Assembly: GCF_002591975.1 (NCBI RefSeq)
Contig: NZ_NVQE01000004.1
Span: 62,001 to 126,000 of the forward strand
Origin: Mycobacterium neglectum
GTDB lineage: Bacteria; Actinomycetota; Actinomycetes; Mycobacteriales; Mycobacteriaceae
Reading direction: 5' to 3'
DNA: 64,000 nt
Part shown: one piece after another, positions 33,586 to 43,614 of the stretch
How positions within the stretch are numbered: position 1 is the first letter of the stretch
How the letters are laid out: each line of letters starts with the position of its first letter
Position numbers and translations under genes: made by a program
The notes under the pieces: model-generated
The model's database searches: none
Seen by the model: only the letters and a program-made list of their open reading frames with translations
What the model was told of the DNA's origin: nothing

Positions 33586-35067
33586 ATGACGACAGCAGTC
33601 CCTGTCCGCGAGACAGAGAACCCGTACCTGAACGGAAACTTCGCTCCGGTGCGCGAGGAGATCACGGCCCTCGACCTCGACGTCACGGGCACGATTCCGG
33701 AGTACCTCGACGGGCGCTATCTGCGCATCGGCCCGAATCCGATCGGCGAGGTGGACCCCGCCCGCTACCACTGGTTCCTCGGGTCGGGAATGGCACATGG
33801 TCTGCGGCTGCGCGACGGTAGGGCGCACTGGTACCGCAACCGGTGGGTGAGGTCCGCGGACGTCGCGCGCAAGTTGGGCGAGCCCTGGCGTGGCGGTCCT
33901 ATCGAAGGCGGGTTCGACTTCGCGGCGAACACCAACATCATCGGGCAGGGCGGCAGGACGCTGGCGATCGTCGAGGCCGGAGCGCGTCCCTACGAGCTGA
34001 CCGACGAACTGGAAACCGTTGGACCGTCCGACTTTTGCGGCACGCTCTTCGCCGGATACAGCGCCCACCCCAAGCGGGACCCGCTAACCGGTGAACTGCA
34101 CGCGGTCTCCTACAACCCGATGCGCGGAAACATCGTGCAGTACACGGTGACCGGAGTCGACGGGAAAGTCCGTCGCACGGTGGACATCCGACTGAGGGCG
34201 CAGACGATGATGCACGACTTCTCGCTGACCGAGAAGTATGTCGTTCTCTACGACCTTCCGGTGGCGTTGGACTTCGGCTCGAAACTGCACAGCAGACCGG
34301 CCAAGACCGTCGCGACACTGTTGACCCGGTTCGCCGAACGGCACGCCGCACCGGACTTCTTCCTGCGCGCGGCGATGCGCGGGTCGGCGCGCGGAGGGGG
34401 CGGCCCGTCCGGAATGCCGTACCGCTGGGCCCCTGAACGGCAGGCCCGCGTCGGCGTGATGCCGCGCGAGGGCACCGCGGCCGACATCCGCTGGTTCGAG
34501 GTGAACTCGTGCTATGTGTTCCATCCGCTCAACGCCTACGACGACGGCGACCAGGTGGTGCTGGACATCGTGCGGCACGCGTCAGTGTTCGCTTCGGGCC
34601 ATGCGCTCGTGCCGGGCCACCCAACGTTGGATCGGTGGACGGTCAACCTGACCGCGGGCAAGGTCGCCGAGGAACGCATCGACGACACGTCGCAGGAGTT
34701 CCCTCGGGTCGACGAGCGACGGGTCGGACGCCGGTATCGCTACGGATACTCGGTCGGCTTCTCGGGAGAGAAGGAGGGGATCTCGGAGCCCAACGCGATC
34801 CTCAAGGTCGACGTCACCACGCGACGCACCCAGTCCCACGTGTTCGGGGCAGGCCGCGAACCCGGCGAGTTCGTCTTCGTCCCCACCAGCGCCGACGCCG
34901 CCGAAGACGACGGCGTGGTGATGGGGTTCGTCTACGACAAATCCTCCGACCGCAGCGACCTGGTTCTCCTCGACGGCCAGACCATGGAAACGGTGGCGAC
35001 CGTGCACCTTCCGGCCCGGGTGCCGCACGGTTTCCACGGCAACTGGGTACCGACGGCGGAGGACTAA
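33586..35067 (+). CDS. Carotenoid cleavage oxygenase family protein
   Basis: Protein of 493 residues with the seven-bladed propeller of the RPE65/CCD family. Iron-ligand histidines are recognisable: AGYSAHPKRDP (about residue 165), MMHDFSLT (about 210), YVFHPLNAYDDG (about 305) and VPHGFHGNW near the C-terminus. The N-terminal ENPYLNGNFAPVREE and DGRYLRIGPNP are family hallmarks. It cleaves a carotenoid, apocarotenoid or stilbene double bond with O2; the substrate is unknown. It lies 90 bp after the PucR gene and 9 bp before a two-component kinase, so it may be expressed with that system. M. tuberculosis has other genes at this place. Confidence 0.92.
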   Translation: MTTAVPVRETENPYLNGNFAPVREEITALDLDVTGTIPEYLDGRYLRIGPNPIGEVDPARYHWFLGSGMAHGLRLRDGRAHWYRNRWVRSADVARKLGEPWRGGPIEGGFDFAANTNIIGQGGRTLAIVEAGARPYELTDELETVGPSDFCGTLFAGYSAHPKRDPLTGELHAVSYNPMRGNIVQYTVTGVDGKVRRTVDIRLRAQTMMHDFSLTEKYVVLYDLPVALDFGSKLHSRPAKTVATLLTRFAERHAAPDFFLRAAMRGSARGGGGPSGMPYRWAPERQARVGVMPREGTAADIRWFEVNSCYVFHPLNAYDDGDQVVLDIVRHASVFASGHALVPGHPTLDRWTVNLTAGKVAEERIDDTSQEFPRVDERRVGRRYRYGYSVGFSGEKEGISEPNAILKVDVTTRRTQSHVFGAGREPGEFVFVPTSADAAEDDGVVMGFVYDKSSDRSDLVLLDGQTMETVATVHLPARVPHGFHGNWVPTAED

Positions 35068-35076
35068 AGTCGCCGC

Positions 35077-36246
35077 ATGGGTGTGGACGGTCCGCGCGGC
35101 GCCGAGTGGCATTGGCTGTGGATGGTCTATGTCGTCGGTGTCGGTGCGGCGGCCATGTTCGCGGTGGTCGTGCTCGATCATCGATTTCCGGGAACCGCAC
35201 CGGTAGCCATCGCTGCGATCGCGGGCATGATGCTCTGCGTAGTGACGTTGGGCCGCAGGATCTTTATCCTGCCTGAAAACAGCTGGGCTGCAGCATTATT
35301 CGTCGGAGTTGTGGTGGCTCTGTGGACCCTCGCGCTGTGGGCTTCTCCGGTTGCAGTGGCGGCGGTGCCGACGCTCTACCCAATTGTGTTCGCGACATTG
35401 ACGCTGCGCGCCGCGTTGGTGACCACCACGGCGATCAACCTGATCCCCCTGACCCTGGTCATAGTCAGGGAAGGAATTCGGTCGCCGAATATCGGTATCG
35501 CCATTGCCTTTACGTTCATTGGCGTCATCATCGCGCCGGTGATCGGCACCGTGATCATCACGTCGATGCGGCAGCGTAGACAGCTGGCGGCACTGGTCGG
35601 CGAACTCGCGGCCACGCGCGCCGAGAGCGCCCGCCTGTCACGAGAGGCGGGCACCGCTGCCGAACGAGAACGACTGGCCCGCGAGATCCACGACACGCTC
35701 GCCCAGGGGTTCACCAGCATCGTCATGCTCGCCCAGGCCGTCGAACCCGAGTTGGAATCCGATACCGCGAAGGCGAAAAGACACGTCGAATTGATTGCTG
35801 CCACCGCACGGGAAAACCTTGCCGAAGCACGGGCAATGGTGGCCGAACTCACGCCGAGCCCCCTCGAAGAGCCACTGCCCGCCGCCATCCAGCGTCAGTG
35901 TGACCGGCTCGCGGCAGAGACCGACGCGCTCGTGACCGTGCACATCGCCGGCGACGTGCCACCCCAGAGCATGGCCTCCGATGTGGTGCTGCTGCGTGCC
36001 GTGCAGGAGGCCTTCGCCAATATCCGCAAGCACGCGCACGCCAGCGCCGTCACGGTTGAGCTGTCGCCCTCGGATTCAGGAGTCCGGCTTACGGTGACGG
36101 ACAACGGCATTGGACTGAACCGCGGACAGATCGAGGGCTTCGGACTGCGTGGGATGCGCGCCCGGGTGGCGCAGGTGGGCGGCGCGGTGAGCGTCTCGGC
36201 GGCCGCAGGCGGCGGGACGACGCTGACGGTCGAGGTGCCTTCGTGA
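35077..36246 (+). CDS. Sensor histidine kinase, NarL-family type (HisKA_3)
   Basis: Protein of 389 residues. Five or six N-terminal membrane helices (residues 12-165) with almost no extracellular domain suggest sensing within the membrane. A coiled coil follows, then the dimerisation/phospho-acceptor motif ERERLAREIHDTLAQGF with His205, and a HATPase_c domain with N-box AFANIRKHAHAS, DNGIGLN and GFGLRGMR. It autophosphorylates and hands phosphate to the next gene product, whose GTG overlaps its stop (GTGA). The signal is unknown; proximity to the carotenoid oxygenase gene is suggestive only. Confidence 0.92.
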   Translation: MGVDGPRGAEWHWLWMVYVVGVGAAAMFAVVVLDHRFPGTAPVAIAAIAGMMLCVVTLGRRIFILPENSWAAALFVGVVVALWTLALWASPVAVAAVPTLYPIVFATLTLRAALVTTTAINLIPLTLVIVREGIRSPNIGIAIAFTFIGVIIAPVIGTVIITSMRQRRQLAALVGELAATRAESARLSREAGTAAERERLAREIHDTLAQGFTSIVMLAQAVEPELESDTAKAKRHVELIAATARENLAEARAMVAELTPSPLEEPLPAAIQRQCDRLAAETDALVTVHIAGDVPPQSMASDVVLLRAVQEAFANIRKHAHASAVTVELSPSDSGVRLTVTDNGIGLNRGQIEGFGLRGMRARVAQVGGAVSVSAAAGGGTTLTVEVPS

Positions 36247-36875
36247 CCGCCGCCGCCACGAAGGTGTTGCTGGTCGACGATCATCCTGTGGTTCGTGAGG
36301 GGCTGCGCGGCATGATCGACGCCGAAGGCGACCTCACCGTCGTGGGCGAGGCGGGCTCCGGTGCCGAGGCGATTGCCATGGCCGAAGCCCTGCGGCCCGA
36401 TGTCATTCTCATGGATCTGCGGATGCCGGACACCGACGGTGTGACGGCGACCGAGCGGATACTCGCACTGCTGCCCGGGACACGCATCGTCGTCGTCACC
36501 ACCTACGAGTCCGACACCGACATCCTGCGCGCGGTTGAGGCAGGCGCAGCCGGGTATCTGTTGAAGGACGTGTCCCGCGCCGAACTCGCGCAAGCAGTTC
36601 GTGACGCGGCGCGCGGGAAGACGGTATTGGCGCCGACGGTTGCCGATCGACTGGTTCGCTTTGTGCGCCAACCCGCTTCAGCGGCGTTGTCCATGCGGGA
36701 GATCGAGGTGCTGGGCCTGGTGTCCACCGGTAAGACCAACGCCGAGATCGGACGCGCATTGCATATCAGCGAGGCGACCGTCAAGACTCATCTGCTGCGG
36801 ACCTTCAACAAGCTCGGCGTTTCGGACCGCACCGCAGCTGTGACGACCGCGATGTCGATGGGTCTGCTCGGATGA
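36243..36875 (+). CDS. LuxR/NarL-type response regulator
   Basis: Protein of 210 residues. The receiver domain has the acidic pocket VDDHPVVRE (Asp12/Asp13), phospho-acceptor Asp58 (VILMDLRMPDTDG), the switch Thr in VVVTTYE and Lys in GYLLKDVSRAEL. The C-terminal LuxR HTH is LSMREIEVLGLVSTGKTNAE followed by ISEATVKTHL. It is paired with the upstream kinase by a 4-bp overlap. The stop is 4 bp from the convergent aminotransferase stop, so no terminator fits between. Targets are unknown. Confidence 0.94.
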   Translation: MTAAATKVLLVDDHPVVREGLRGMIDAEGDLTVVGEAGSGAEAIAMAEALRPDVILMDLRMPDTDGVTATERILALLPGTRIVVVTTYESDTDILRAVEAGAAGYLLKDVSRAELAQAVRDAARGKTVLAPTVADRLVRFVRQPASAALSMREIEVLGLVSTGKTNAEIGRALHISEATVKTHLLRTFNKLGVSDRTAAVTTAMSMGLLG

Positions 36876-36878
36876 GCA

Positions 36879-37955
36879 CTACGCCGTAAGTCGTTGTACG
36901 GCAGCGGCCATCCGTTCATCGGTCGCGGTCAACGCGACCCGGACATGCTGTGCGCCTGAAGGACCGTAGAACTCGCCGGGCGCCACCAGGATCCCGCGTT
37001 GCGCCAGCCAGTTCGCCGTGTCGCGGCATGCCTCGCCGCGCGTGGCCCAGATGTACAGCCCTGCTTCGGAATGATCGACGGTCAGCCCGGCCGACTGCAG
37101 GGCGGGCATGAGCGTAGCCCTGCGCCGCTCGTAACGGCCGCGCTGCTCACGTTCGTGGTCGTCGTCGTCGAGTGCGGCAACCATCGCAGCCTGCACCGGC
37201 GTCGGCACCATCATCCCTGCGTGCTTGCGCACGGCCAGCAACTCGGCGAGCACCGACGGATCGCCGGCGACGAACCCGGCGCGGTAGCCCGCCAGCGACG
37301 ACGTCTTCGACAGCGAGTGGATGGCGAGCAGTCCGGTGTGGTCGCCGTCGCAGACCGACGGATGCAGCACCGAGATCGGCTCGCCGTCCCAGCCCAGCCC
37401 TAGGTAGCACTCGTCGGAGGCGAGGAGTACACCTCGGTCTCGCGCCCAGCCGACCACCTTGCGCAGGTGGTCGACGCCCAGCACCTTGCCGGTCGGATTG
37501 CTCGGTGAGTTCAGGTAGACCAGCGCGGGCGACTGCGGGCCCAGCTGAGTCAGTGAATCCGCACGCACGAAAGGTGTTCCTGCCAGCCGCGCCCCGACTT
37601 CGTATGTTGGATAAGCCAATTCCGGCACCACGACCAGATCATCGGGTGTGAGGCCGAGCAGTGTGGGCAACCAGGCGATGAGCTCCTTGGTGCCGATCAC
37701 CGGCAGCACGGCTTCGTCGGTCAAACCGGTGACTCCGTATCGGCGTTGCAGCGCCGCCGCCGCGGAGGCCCGCAACGCGGGCGAGCCCGCCGTCGTCGGG
37801 TAGCCGGGTGCCGAACTGGCCGCGGCCAGCGCGTCACGGATGACCGGAGCCACCTCGTCCACGGGGGTGCCGACCGAAAGGTCGACGATGCCGTCGGGGT
37901 GCGACCGGGCGAGCGCGGTGACGTCAGCCAGGGTGTCCCAGGGGAACACAGGCAA
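36879..37955 (-). CDS. dapC: Succinyldiaminopimelate aminotransferase-like PLP enzyme
   Basis: About 358 residues from a TTG at 37955; the start is uncertain because no ATG/GTG exists at the expected place (see finding). It is a fold-type I aminotransferase: VIGTKELIAWLPTLLGL (about residues 85-100), PELAYPTYEVGA, the PLP-binding Asn/Pro segment NSPSNPTGKVL (about 155), SDECYLGLGWDG (about 190), and the lysine motif HSLSKTSSLAGYRAGF (about 225). It matches Rv1178, annotated as DapC-like, although the proven M. tuberculosis DapC is another protein (Rv0858c). It follows fdxC directly and in the same direction. Confidence 0.85.
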   Translation of the reverse strand: MPVFPWDTLADVTALARSHPDGIVDLSVGTPVDEVAPVIRDALAAASSAPGYPTTAGSPALRASAAAALQRRYGVTGLTDEAVLPVIGTKELIAWLPTLLGLTPDDLVVVPELAYPTYEVGARLAGTPFVRADSLTQLGPQSPALVYLNSPSNPTGKVLGVDHLRKVVGWARDRGVLLASDECYLGLGWDGEPISVLHPSVCDGDHTGLLAIHSLSKTSSLAGYRAGFVAGDPSVLAELLAVRKHAGMMVPTPVQAAMVAALDDDDHEREQRGRYERRRATLMPALQSAGLTVDHSEAGLYIWATRGEACRDTANWLAQRGILVAPGEFYGPSGAQHVRVALTATDERMAAAVQRLTA

Positions 37956-38014
37956 AGACGCCGAACGGAGCCGTCGCGCCGCCTCGCTACGCTCCGCGGA
38001 CTGCCGAGCCGTTA

Positions 38015-38338
38015 TCAGTCCTCGCCTTGGGGCGGCAGATCCTTGACCACCTGGGGATCGTTGTCGGTCTGGCCGACTTTGGACGCGCCACCGGGGGATC
38101 CGAGTTCGCCGAAGAAGTCGGCGTTGATCTGCGTGTAGCTGGACCACTGGTCCGGCACATCGTCCTCGTAATAGATGGCCTCGACCGGGCAGACCGGCTC
38201 GCAGGCACCGCAGTCCACGCACTCATCGGGGTGGATGTACAGCATGCGTGCGCCCTCATAAATGCAGTCGACAGGGCATTCCTCGATACACGCCTTGTCT
38301 TTGATGTCGACGCAGGGTTCGGCAATCGTGTACGTCAC
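38015..38338 (-). CDS. fdxC: Seven-iron ferredoxin FdxC
   Basis: Protein of 107 residues from the GTG at 38338, which has a clear ribosome site (GAGGAG, 6-7 bp upstream). It carries electrons at low potential. Cluster ligands are Cys9, Cys17, Cys21, Cys25 in the N-terminal part (CVDIKDKACIEECPVDCIYEG, by position 9-29) and CVDCGACEPVCP further on, the arrangement of [3Fe-4S][4Fe-4S] ferredoxins. An acidic C-terminal extension follows. It is Rv1177 by synteny. A longer upstream start is not needed. The divergent 311-bp region leads to a PadR gene. Confidence 0.94.
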   Translation of the reverse strand: MTYTIAEPCVDIKDKACIEECPVDCIYEGARMLYIHPDECVDCGACEPVCPVEAIYYEDDVPDQWSSYTQINADFFGELGSPGGASKVGQTDNDPQVVKDLPPQGED

Positions 38339-38649
38339 AGGTTGCTCCTCGATCTCCTGTCCAATGGGGCTGCCATCTCGGGTCAAGGCCCATGAGTTCT
38401 GAGCAAGTATGCGTAATACATACCTGGACGGTCGTCTCAGTGTGCCCTAACTTTACGCGCCGCCCGGTTAAGGGTGGCGCGTGGTTACTGATACTAGACG
38501 TCGCAGATACACCTAGACCAGTCGCCACACCCATCATGTCAGCGCGCTGATCGAGTGCTCAGCGTGGCTGCACGAGCGTCGACATCGTATGCGCCTGAGT
38601 GCAGTGCAACAAGTTGCATATCCGGCCCTCGGCGTCCTACGCTGCGCAG
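38339..38649. promoter_or_regulatory. Divergent intergenic region between fdxC and the PadR gene
   Basis: No convincing gene is seen in these 311 bp. It holds the fdxC ribosome site at its left end, an inverted repeat GTATG-N7-CATAC (38407-38423) of the ATG/CAT-containing type that PadR proteins often bind, and a PadR-gene promoter at the right end (38614-38643). It is AT-richer around 38400-38425 and 38490-38520 than the neighbouring genes. Confidence 0.5.
38614..38643 (+). promoter_or_regulatory. Promoter of the PadR-family gene, leaderless
   Basis: TTGCAT (38614-38619) and TACGCT (38638-38643) are spaced 18 bp apart. The GTG at 38650 begins 7 nt after the -10 and has no ribosome site, so it fits a leaderless start. 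Confidence 0.5.
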
Positions 38650-41225
<2,576 letters not shown>

Positions 41226-41302
41226 CTCGGGGCCCGCATTAAGAATCTTCCAAGCGCGTGCGCTCAGTCTTCCATCAACGCCACTAGCCGGAAGACCAGG
41301 AC

Positions 41303-42274
41303 ATGACCTACCCGATGTACGCCCAAAACACGCTGCATACTGCGCCGACGCAGGCCTTCCATACTGCGCCGACACAGACCTTTCACACCCTGCCCACGCA
41401 GGCCTGGTCCAGTCAGGTGGCTCCGCCGGCCCCGCCTGCACCACCGCAACCGATCACCAAACGCAAACGCTCTCGCGGTCCGGTCACACTCCTGCTCGTC
41501 ACAGTCATCGTGCTCACCATCGCCGCCGGGGGCCTACTCGGCGCCGAGCTCTACGCGCGCACGGTAGCCGTCGACAAGATCAAGTCGGCCACCGCGTGCT
41601 TCATCGAGGCTTCCGAGGACTCCGTGGACGTGTCGTTCGAGACCTCGCCGCCGGTTCTCATGCAGTACTTCAACGACAGCTACACCGGGTTCACCATCAC
41701 AACGAACGGCTCTCACATTCTCAGCGCCGAAGGCATGACCGCGAACATCGCTGTCGACGACGTCGAGACGAAAGGTGGCGTGAACGGGCAGGGCACCGTC
41801 GGCGCCATCGACGCGACCGTCGACTGGACGAACGAAGGGATGCGGAAATCTGCCAACACCGCTCTCAAGGAGGCCATCGACGAATACCTCGAGGGCAGCT
41901 TCCTGAGTTTCCTGGGCGACTGGATCTCGACCGACGACGTCGTGACAGGCATCCGGACCGATCCTTCGACCGGGATCGTCACCTTGGCGGGGATGTTCGA
42001 CAGCAGTATCGCCGTCAAACCCGAGACGACAGCCGACGGCGGAATCAAGCTGGAAATCCAGCCCGACGGATTCACGCTCGGCGGAGACCTGGATCTGCCT
42101 GCCGAAGACCTGCAGTCCAAGCTCGACGAGATGACGAGCGAACTCACCGACAACGAGTACAACCTCCGCGCGGATTCGCTCGAAGTCACGGATAGCGGAG
42201 TGACGGCCGAGTTCTCGGCAAGCGACATCGATATCCCGGCAAGCGACGGCGCAGGCGGCTGCTTCGAGATGTGA
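41303..42274 (+). CDS. DUF2993 (LmeA-like) membrane-anchored protein with N-terminal repeats
   Basis: Protein of 323 residues. The cytoplasmic N-terminus carries three tandem octapeptides (HTAPTQAF, HTAPTQTF, HTLPTQAW, about residues 12-35) and a Pro-rich stretch. A basic KRKRSRG precedes one membrane helix (about 60-82). The periplasmic remainder is DUF2993-like: an alpha/beta lipid-binding fold with FNDSYTGFTITTNG and a C-terminal EFSASDIDIPA. DUF2993 includes LmeA, a mannosyltransferase-supporting phosphatase-like protein; the role of this paralogue is unknown. It ends at a long palindrome that probably terminates transcription. Confidence 0.8.
   Translation: MTYPMYAQNTLHTAPTQAFHTAPTQTFHTLPTQAWSSQVAPPAPPAPPQPITKRKRSRGPVTLLLVTVIVLTIAAGGLLGAELYARTVAVDKIKSATACFIEASEDSVDVSFETSPPVLMQYFNDSYTGFTITTNGSHILSAEGMTANIAVDDVETKGGVNGQGTVGAIDATVDWTNEGMRKSANTALKEAIDEYLEGSFLSFLGDWISTDDVVTGIRTDPSTGIVTLAGMFDSSIAVKPETTADGGIKLEIQPDGFTLGGDLDLPAEDLQSKLDEMTSELTDNEYNLRADSLEVTDSGVTAEFSASDIDIPASDGAGGCFEM
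41336..41407 (+). repeat. Three tandem 24-bp coding repeats
   Basis: Copies at 41336-41359, 41360-41383 and 41384-41407 encode HTAPTQAF, HTAPTQTF and HTLPTQAW in the cytoplasmic tail of the DUF2993 protein. The first two are nearly identical in DNA; the third has diverged. Confidence 0.8.
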
Positions 42275-42340
42275 GCACCAAACGCAGCCGGCGCGTCTGC
42301 AGGATCTCGTCCGCCTGCAGGCGCGCCAGCTTTGGTGCTC
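42273..42340. terminator. Long imperfect palindrome, probable bidirectional terminator
   Basis: GAGCACCAAA (42273-42282) pairs with TTTGGTGCTC (42331-42340), and the interior continues as an almost complete stem (GGCGCG/CGCGCC, CTGCAGG/CCTGCAG) with a loop of about 10 nt. It lies between convergent stops (42274 and 42345), so it can end transcripts from both sides. No long T-run follows. Confidence 0.7.
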
Positions 42341-42344
42341 GTGC

Positions 42345-42896
42345 TTACGCCTGCTTGAGCGCCTCGATCTCGAGCGTGATGGTGACCTTATCGCCGACCA
42401 CGGTGCCGCCGGTCTCCAGCGGCATGTCGATGTCGATACCGAAGTCCTTGCGGTTCAACACCACCGATGCCTCAAAGCCTGCGACCTCGCCGTGCCCCAT
42501 GCCGGGGTTGACGCCGTTGAACTCCAGCTCGAGGGTGACCGGCTTGGTGACGCCCTTGAGGGTGAAGTCGCCGTCGACGAGGAAGGTGTCCCCATTGGGC
42601 CGGACACCGGTCGAGGCGAAGTTGGCGGTCGGATACTGCTCGGCGTCGAAGAAGTCCGCTGACCGCACGTGGGCGTCGCGCTGCTCATTGCGGGTGTTGA
42701 TGGAGTCGACGGCGATCTCGGCGGTCACCGACGGGGTGCCGTCCTCGGCGACGACGATCGCGCCGCTGAAGGTGTCGAAGGTGCCTCGCACCTTGCTCAC
42801 CATGAGGTGACGTACGGAGAATCCGACGGTCGAGTGCACGGGATCGATCGCCCATGTACCCGTGGCGAGCTGGGCGGTTCCGGTGGCTGCGGTCAT
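42345..42896 (-). CDS. YceI family protein
   Basis: Protein of 183 residues with the lipocalin-like YceI fold, which binds polyisoprenoid or other long lipids. Signatures are TWAIDPVHSTVGFSVRHLMV (about residues 14-33), SVTAEIAVDSINTRNEQRD, and DFFDAEQYPTANFASTGV. It has no signal peptide, so unlike E. coli YceI it is probably cytoplasmic. It starts at ATG 42896 and has its own promoter region upstream. The exact role is unknown. It is convergent with the DUF2993 gene across a long palindrome. Confidence 0.9.
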   Translation of the reverse strand: MTAATGTAQLATGTWAIDPVHSTVGFSVRHLMVSKVRGTFDTFSGAIVVAEDGTPSVTAEIAVDSINTRNEQRDAHVRSADFFDAEQYPTANFASTGVRPNGDTFLVDGDFTLKGVTKPVTLELEFNGVNPGMGHGEVAGFEASVVLNRKDFGIDIDMPLETGGTVVGDKVTITLEIEALKQA

Positions 42897-43015
42897 GCTC
42901 GTTAACTCCTTGTTCAGAGCGCCGGCCTCCCCGGCACCTTCAAAGGAAGTAAACGGACTGCGGTCCGAATGTATTCCGGACCGGCGCCCGGGACTGGAAG
43001 CAGCAGCCAGCAGAG

Positions 43016-43477
43016 TCAGCCCCTATCGCCCCAGACGGTCTCCGCGCCGGAGTGGCCGATCCGAACTACCGCAACGATCGAGGACACCCCCACCACAAGC
43101 GCAACGACGGCGAGCACTATGGTCGCGGCCTTCCGCGGTTTGTCCGACCGGCTTTCCGCCCAGTGCAGCGCCGCCAACGCCAGCGCGACGATCAGCATGG
43201 CGACCGAGAAGTAGATCATCCACTCTCCGCGCTCGGCATGTTCCAGCAGAATCGGCCGCGGTGGCCCGCCTTCTTCCAGCAGCCACTCGCCTGCCGTCGT
43301 CGTCAACGGGGTAAGCACCGTGGTCACTGCGGCGAAGACCAGCACCAGCCACACCAGCCGACGCCGGGCCGCGGGCCAGAACGCGCACAAGATTTCCAGC
43401 AGCGCGGTCAGGGGTGCGAGTACCACGATGCCGTGCACCAGTAGCGCGTGGGCGGGAATTCCAGAGATGGTGTCCAT
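43016..43477 (-). CDS. DUF2231-like four-helix membrane protein
   Basis: Protein of 153 residues with four membrane helices. It opens with ISGIPAHALLVHGIVVLAPLTA; the HALLVH motif is typical of DUF2231, a family thought by some to bind haem. Between helices 2 and 3 an extracytoplasmic loop holds LLEHAERGEWM, with another conserved His. The function is unknown. It starts at ATG 43477, 137 bp downstream of the fbiC stop. Confidence 0.8.
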   Translation of the reverse strand: MDTISGIPAHALLVHGIVVLAPLTALLEILCAFWPAARRRLVWLVLVFAAVTTVLTPLTTTAGEWLLEEGGPPRPILLEHAERGEWMIYFSVAMLIVALALAALHWAESRSDKPRKAATIVLAVVALVVGVSSIVAVVRIGHSGAETVWGDRG

Positions 43478-43614
43478 TGCACTCCCGGTGTCGACGACGG
43501 CCCACCCAAGGTATACACGGTCAGAAGTCAGGAACGCCGAAACGCAGTATTACGGTTGAATTGCGTAAAGCCCAACTACCGCAGCGTATTTCGGTGACCG
43601 GTGGTTAGGTAAGG

